NCBI GenBank assembly: GCA_963691885.1
Contig: OY829843.1
Location: forward strand, 1,426,001 to 1,490,000
DNA from: G963691885 sp963691885
Lineage (GTDB): Bacteria > Pseudomonadota > Alphaproteobacteria > UBA8366 > Aestuariispiraceae
Reading direction: 5' to 3'
DNA: 64,000 nt
Positions 60,053-64,000 of this stretch are shown one piece after another. The position numbers and the translations under genes were made by a program. A model generated the notes under the pieces. It was not told the origin of the DNA. It was given only the letters and a program-made list of their open reading frames with translations, and ran no database searches. Position 1 is the first letter of the stretch. Each line of letters begins with the position of its first letter.

Positions 60053-61495
60053 ATGACCGCAGAATTCGATACAGGAAGAGAAGAGATTCTTGGCGAAGCG
60101 AGTAGATATGTCGCATCCGGGCAGTTTGCGACAGATTTTGCACCGGCAATCGCCTGCCCTACATGCAGCCCGGAAACAGACCCTGCGCGCAGACAATTCG
60201 AGACCTATTTCGATCAGATCATCGGGTCACATCTGGATCCGATGGGATTCAGCCGCACGCTCCATCCCAATCCTGTGGAAGGGGCCGGCCCCTTTATGGT
60301 TGCCCACCGTAATGAAGACGGCGCGACCCGAACGATCCTGATCTATGGTCACGTTGATACCGTTGCCGGTATGGATGACGCTTGGCAGAGCGATTTGGCT
60401 CCCTTTGACCTCATCCGGCAGGGTGAGCGCCTCTATGGCCGCGGGGCCGCCGACAACAAGGCGCAGCACTGGCTCGCCCTTAAGGCCCTCACAATGGTGC
60501 TTAAGGAAAAAGGGCATCTAGGGTTCAATGTAACCGTCCTGCTTGAGACCGGGGAAGAAACAGGATCCCCCGGCCTGAAGGCCTTTTGCGAACAAAACCG
60601 CGATCTTCTGCAAGCAGATGCCCTGATCGCGTCCGACGGACCCCGCCTGCGCCCGGATCGTCCAACGCTGTTTACCGGCGCGCGTGGCGTGTTCAATTTT
60701 GAACTGAGCGCGTCGTTCCGCGACGGGGCGCATCATTCAGGGAACTGGGGCGGTCTGCTTAAAGACCCCGGTATCCGATTGACCCATGCCATTGCCAGCC
60801 TGACCGACGCCAAAGGGCGTATAGAAGTGCCGGAATGGCGACCCAGAAACAGTCTGACCGATACCGTTCGGGCGATGCTTCAGCCGCTCAACCCGCTGCA
60901 GACGGAAGAGGCAAGCAGTTCCAAAGAACCACGGATCGACGAGGATTGGGGTGAACCGGCGCTCAGCCCCGCTGAGCGGGTCTATGGCTGGAACTCTGTC
61001 GCGGTTCTGGCCCTGGACCTGGGCAATCCGCAAACCCCGGCCAACGCAATTTCTGGTTCGGCCAGAGCGACCTGTCAGCTTCGCTTTGTTGTCGGAACAG
61101 ATACCGACGATATGTTGCCCGCGCTAAGGCGGCATCTGGACGCGTTGGGTTTCACGGATATAGACGTGTCAGCCGCATCAGGTGCAACAATGATGGCGGC
61201 AACCCGCGTCGATCCGGAAAACCCCTGGGTGACCTGGGCACTCAAATCCATTGCCGGCACGACCGGGAAGGAACCTGCCCTTCTTCCAAATCTTGGTGGC
61301 GCCTTACCCAATGACTGTTTTGCGGATGTTCTGGGCATGCCAACCCTTTGGGTGCCCCATTCCTATCGCGGCTGCAATCAGCACGCCCCCAATGAACACA
61401 TCCTTCTGCCGGTTATTGAAGAAGGCCTGCAGATCATGGTCGGCTTGTTCTGGGACCTGGAAGACGCGGATCTCACCCCCGCATTCAATTCATAA
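60053..61495 (+). CDS. M20-family metallopeptidase
   Basis: 480 residues, dipeptidase/carboxypeptidase-like M20. Metal ligands: His-Asp in YGHVDTVAGMDD, Asp in RGAADNKAQHW, Glu-Glu in LETGEETGSPGLKAF, Asp in IASDGPRLRP, and a C-terminal His in GCNQHAPNEH. A lid domain is inserted around residues 200-370. Two zinc ions are typical. It hydrolyses peptides or related amides in the cytoplasm; closest well known relatives include ArgE/DapE-like and carnosinase-like enzymes, and I cannot choose. It is followed by trpF at 42 bases, a spacing that suggests no functional link. Confidence 0.85.
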   Translation: MTAEFDTGREEILGEASRYVASGQFATDFAPAIACPTCSPETDPARRQFETYFDQIIGSHLDPMGFSRTLHPNPVEGAGPFMVAHRNEDGATRTILIYGHVDTVAGMDDAWQSDLAPFDLIRQGERLYGRGAADNKAQHWLALKALTMVLKEKGHLGFNVTVLLETGEETGSPGLKAFCEQNRDLLQADALIASDGPRLRPDRPTLFTGARGVFNFELSASFRDGAHHSGNWGGLLKDPGIRLTHAIASLTDAKGRIEVPEWRPRNSLTDTVRAMLQPLNPLQTEEASSSKEPRIDEDWGEPALSPAERVYGWNSVAVLALDLGNPQTPANAISGSARATCQLRFVVGTDTDDMLPALRRHLDALGFTDIDVSAASGATMMAATRVDPENPWVTWALKSIAGTTGKEPALLPNLGGALPNDCFADVLGMPTLWVPHSYRGCNQHAPNEHILLPVIEEGLQIMVGLFWDLEDADLTPAFNS

Positions 61496-61537
61496 AGGGT
61501 GGTTGAGAGAACACGCTGTTTCAGCTAAACCGGCGCC

Positions 61538-62179
61538 ATGAAAACGACCGCAAAAATCTGTGGCTTGATGGAGCCGGACAGTTTGAACGCCGCCCTGAAA
61601 GGCGGCGCCAGTCATGTTGGCTTTGTCTTTTTCCCGCCCAGCCCTCGCAATTTGAGCGTTGATCGCGCCGCGCCGCTGGCTGAATTGGCCAAGGGTCGAA
61701 CCCAACGGGTTGGCCTGTTCGTCAATCCTGATGACGACTTCCTGTCCCATGTTCTCGGATCAGTCGATCTGGATATCCTGCAGCTGCATGGGGATGAAGC
61801 GCCAGACCGCGTCGCTGAAATTCGGGCGCGTTGGGGTAAGCCGGTGATCAAGGCTTTCAAAATTGCCGAGGCGGCAGATCTGGACGCCGTCAAACCCTAT
61901 GAGCAGATCGTCGACTATTTCCTGTTCGACGCAAAACCGCCGAAAGACGCAACGCGACCCGGCGGCAACGCCCACGCGTTTGACTGGACACTCATGGCCG
62001 GGCGCAGCTGGACCAAGCCCTGGTTCCTGGCCGGGGGCCTGACGGCTGGCAATGTCACGAATGCGATCCGCCTGACCGGTGCACCGCTTGTCGACACTTC
62101 TTCAGGGGTTGAAGACAGTCCAGGTCAAAAGAACAATTTCAAAATACAGTCTTTTCTGACCGCAACGCATTCTGCCTGA
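61538..62179 (+). CDS. trpF: Phosphoribosylanthranilate isomerase
   Basis: 213 residues, (beta/alpha)8 barrel making CdRP in tryptophan synthesis. AKICGL at the start holds the catalytic Cys; GFVFFPPSPRNLS, GLFVNP, LDILQLHGDE, and the C-terminal phosphate-binding FLAGGLTAGNV with VDTSSGVEDSPGQKN carrying the catalytic Asp are all there. It is separated from trpB by an AraC-type gene, whereas relatives usually have trpF-trpB-trpA together. Confidence 0.95.
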   Translation: MKTTAKICGLMEPDSLNAALKGGASHVGFVFFPPSPRNLSVDRAAPLAELAKGRTQRVGLFVNPDDDFLSHVLGSVDLDILQLHGDEAPDRVAEIRARWGKPVIKAFKIAEAADLDAVKPYEQIVDYFLFDAKPPKDATRPGGNAHAFDWTLMAGRSWTKPWFLAGGLTAGNVTNAIRLTGAPLVDTSSGVEDSPGQKNNFKIQSFLTATHSA

Positions 62180-62184
62180 TAAAT

Positions 62185-62198
62185 TTCAGTTTACTGAA
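62185..62198. repeat. Palindrome after trpF
   Basis: TTCAGT-tt-ACTGAA, a perfect 6-2-6 inverted repeat six bases after the trpF stop and 127 bases before the AraC gene. It has no T-run after it and could be a small operator or a weak stem. Confidence 0.4.
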
Positions 62199-62253
62199 TC
62201 ACGATTAAGGACGGACGTAAAATCATACTTACGTTGGAAAGTGTCTAAATTTG

Positions 62254-62282
62254 TTGACAATATTTACAAAGAGGCATACATT
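62254..62282 (+). promoter_or_regulatory. Candidate sigma-70 promoter of the AraC gene
   Basis: TTGACA (62254-62259), a 17-base spacer, then TACATT (62277-62282), 30 bases before the AraC start. It shows that the AraC gene can be transcribed independently of trpF. Confidence 0.6.
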
Positions 62283-62311
62283 TCCAAGGTTCAGCTAGAC
62301 AGGATAACATC

Positions 62312-63244
62312 ATGATGGATGGCCATCCCTTTCCGACGCAGCGAGATGCCAGCATCACCCCTCATGTAGGTGAACCCCTTGATTATCGCGCCCTTCAGCT
62401 TCGCCTGACAGACCAGCTTCAGGGCGATCGTTTCGACTTCTTTGGCGGATCGATCATTCTTCACACGCGCGGACCCTTTGAACTCTGCTTTGAAAATGAC
62501 GTATTGGATGTGATCAGTTTCAGCCTCGACTGCGCTGGCGATATCTGGGCGGCAACGGGCGAGGGTAATGTGCGTGAAGCAACATTGCTGCCTGGCCGCA
62601 TTCATTTCACACCGGCCGGGACCCGCCTTTACTGGCGCTATGACGGTCAGGACATGCAACTGATTTCTATTGTGGTCCGTTCCGACCGCGTGCGTGCACT
62701 GGCAGAAAGCATGGATCTTTCCTCCGAAGACTGGCCAGCAATCCTGATTGAAAATCTGCAAACCCCGGTGGCGGATGGATTGGCCAGGAGACTGCGTGAA
62801 TTCATGCTGTCAAACGAACGCGGCGGTTCAGCGGTGGCTGAATCCATGGCAACGGTTGCCATTTACGAAACGATTTCAGCCCTTCCGGGTCTGCAGGGCA
62901 ATGAGTTCCGGCATCCGGTTTCACTTGCGGAACGCGGGCCGATGCGCCGTGCCCTCGACTTCATCGATGAAAATCTGGATCAGGACATCACGCTCAACGA
63001 TATAGCCGCTGTCGCCTGCAAGAGTCCGTTTCACTTCGCGCGTCGGTTCAAGGATACGATGGGCATCACCCCGGTTGCCTACCTGATCGAACGTCGGGTG
63101 GAACGATCAAAAGAGTTGTTGCGGCGGACGGATCTGGCGATTGCCACCATTGCCGAACAATGCGGGTTTAACTCCCAATCCCATTACTGTCGGACATTCC
63201 GGCGGTTAACGGCCATGACACCACGGGACTTCCGTCGTACCTGA
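62312..63244 (+). CDS. AraC-family transcriptional regulator
   Basis: 310 residues. The first 200 form a cupin-like or AraC-binding-type sensing domain without a known name; the last 100 carry the two AraC/XylS helix-turn-helix units: ITLNDIAAVACKSPFHFARRF and IATIAEQCGFNSQSHYCRTFRR, with the linker VAYLIERRVERSKELL. It lies between trpF and trpB with its own promoter; AGGA precedes the ATG. Ligand and targets unknown. Target could be the downstream trpB or a distant gene. The gene could have been inserted into a former trpFBA operon. Confidence 0.88.
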   Translation: MMDGHPFPTQRDASITPHVGEPLDYRALQLRLTDQLQGDRFDFFGGSIILHTRGPFELCFENDVLDVISFSLDCAGDIWAATGEGNVREATLLPGRIHFTPAGTRLYWRYDGQDMQLISIVVRSDRVRALAESMDLSSEDWPAILIENLQTPVADGLARRLREFMLSNERGGSAVAESMATVAIYETISALPGLQGNEFRHPVSLAERGPMRRALDFIDENLDQDITLNDIAAVACKSPFHFARRFKDTMGITPVAYLIERRVERSKELLRRTDLAIATIAEQCGFNSQSHYCRTFRRLTAMTPRDFRRT

Positions 63245-63428
63245 CCATAATTAGCCCATAAATCCGAATAATTCCGGTTTTTCGCGAGGCGTCCTGTCGC
63301 GGTTTTCGCGCTGCGTATGGACTTGCCCCTTGGGCTGCGCTATGCCCTCTTCCATCTTCTCGCATTCACCCTGACTTTGCGGCCAGTTTTTCAGGCCCGG
63401 CCAGGCAATCCGGACTGAAAGGCCCGCC

Positions 63429-64000
63429 ATGAGTAACAGAAACGCGACCGTAAACACCTATCGCGCCGGACCGGACGAAACCGGCCATTTCGGCGATTTT
63501 GGCGGGCGCTTTGTCGCCGAGACGCTGATGCCCCTGATCCTGGAGGTTGAAGAAGCCTATGAAGCGGCCAAGAAAGACCCGGAATTCGCGCGCGAAGTCC
63601 AGTATTACAATTCGCACTATGCCGGTCGGCCCAGCCCGCTTTATTTCGCGGAACGCCTGACCAACCATTTCGGCGGCGCGAAGATCTACTTCAAGCGTGA
63701 CGAGCTGAACCACACCGGATCGCACAAGATCAATAACGTGCTGGGTCAGATCCTGCTTGCCCGTCGGATGGGTAAAAAACGGATCATTGCAGAGACTGGT
63801 GCCGGTCAACATGGTGTTGCGGTCGCCACCGTCTGCGCGCTGTTTGATCTGCCTTGCAAAGTCTATATGGGCAAGAAAGACGTTGAACGTCAGGCCCCCA
63901 ACGTCTTCCGGATGAAACTGCTGGGCGCAGAAATTGAACCGGTCACCTCCGGTTCGGCCACGCTGAAAGATGCAATGAATGAAGGATTGCGTGACTGGGT
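63429..64000 (+). CDS. trpB: Tryptophan synthase beta chain, N-terminal part (cut by window edge)
   Basis: The frame from ATG 63429 runs to the right edge, giving 190 residues. TrpB condenses indole with serine to tryptophan as a PLP enzyme in an alpha2-beta2 complex with TrpA. Visible motifs are HFGDFGGRFVAETLMPLI, and HTGSHKINNVLGQILLARRMGK carrying the Schiff-base Lys100, followed by AETGAGQHGVAVATVCAL. AAAGG precedes the start. The stop lies beyond the window, and trpA is expected downstream. It is preceded by an AraC gene, not directly by trpF. Confidence 0.96.
   Translation, partial: MSNRNATVNTYRAGPDETGHFGDFGGRFVAETLMPLILEVEEAYEAAKKDPEFAREVQYYNSHYAGRPSPLYFAERLTNHFGGAKIYFKRDELNHTGSHKINNVLGQILLARRMGKKRIIAETGAGQHGVAVATVCALFDLPCKVYMGKKDVERQAPNVFRMKLLGAEIEPVTSGSATLKDAMNEGLRDW

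Noticed and set aside
63245..63428. Tryptophan leader peptide ahead of trpB
   Set aside because: No short frame with consecutive Trp codons and no terminator pair is visible.
1..64000. Genome-wide TAG reassignment as the reason for the in-frame TAG codons
   Set aside because: TAG ends several clearly complete genes here (NiCoT 16607, thrS 36293, kdsB 53619, DapA-like 57805), and the third interruption is TAA.

Overview
The window is a stretch of bacterial chromosome that looks alphaproteobacterial. The evidence is a FzlA-type GST, the large (about 1.6 kDa-residue class) NAD-specific glutamate dehydrogenase, a MetH split into two genes, the Suv3-like helicase plus S4 protein pair, an ArsR-methyltransferase fusion beside metF, and DUF2125 beside aromatic amino acid genes. 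Base composition is moderately GC rich. I do not assign a genus. I saw no rRNA, tRNA, CRISPR array or prophage.

Layout. 1-3 kb: helicase (cut by the left edge), S4 RNA-binding protein and TerB-like protein in one operon. 3-7 kb: UMF1-type MFS exporter divergent from YbjQ, then a secreted DUF1223 protein. 5.7-13 kb: NAD-glutamate dehydrogenase, kynureninase and an alpha/beta hydrolase, all leftward. 13-17.3 kb: rhodanese, gpsA, DUF1007 plus NiCoT metal exporter, DJ-1/PfpI protein. 17.4-23.2 kb: a worn zone with a BCCT transporter and a Bcr/CflA transporter, each broken by one in-frame TAG, around an IS3-family element, a BLUF photoreceptor and fzlA. 23-28 kb: TPR protein, epimerase, hydrolase, and a GT4-GT9 pair for surface glycans. 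28-34 kb: metF-metH operon divergent from its likely ArsR-methyltransferase regulator. 34-37 kb: thrS and infC, the latter with an apparent ATA start. 37-43.5 kb: chaC, DUF2125, hisC, chorismate mutase, metA, truA, MarR regulator. 43.5-44.8 kb: an AT-rich toxin-antitoxin-like pair whose PIN-like toxin is cut by an in-frame TAA. 44.8-50.6 kb: yejABEF peptide importer. 50.7-55.5 kb: small unknown protein, hisN, cytochrome c, kdsB, MarR-HlyD pair. 55.6-61.5 kb: sugar-acid dehydratase and aldolase pair, oligopeptidase B, M20 peptidase. 61.5-64 kb: trpF, an inserted AraC regulator, and trpB (cut by the right edge).

How it fits together. Much of the window is amino acid metabolism: methionine (metF, metH, metA), aromatic amino acids and tryptophan (chorismate mutase, hisC, trpF, trpB), tryptophan breakdown (kynU), glutamate oxidation, histidine (hisN), and peptide use (Yej importer, oligopeptidase B, M20 peptidase). 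The most noteworthy signals are three genes each interrupted by a single nonsense codon with the rest of the frame intact, non-canonical start codons (infC ATA; possibly ATT for the DJ-1 gene), a five-half-site ATCAAG/CTTGAT operator array between metF and the ArsR-methyltransferase, a terminator-like hairpin in the leader of the UMF1 transporter, and a long hairpin upstream of thrS.
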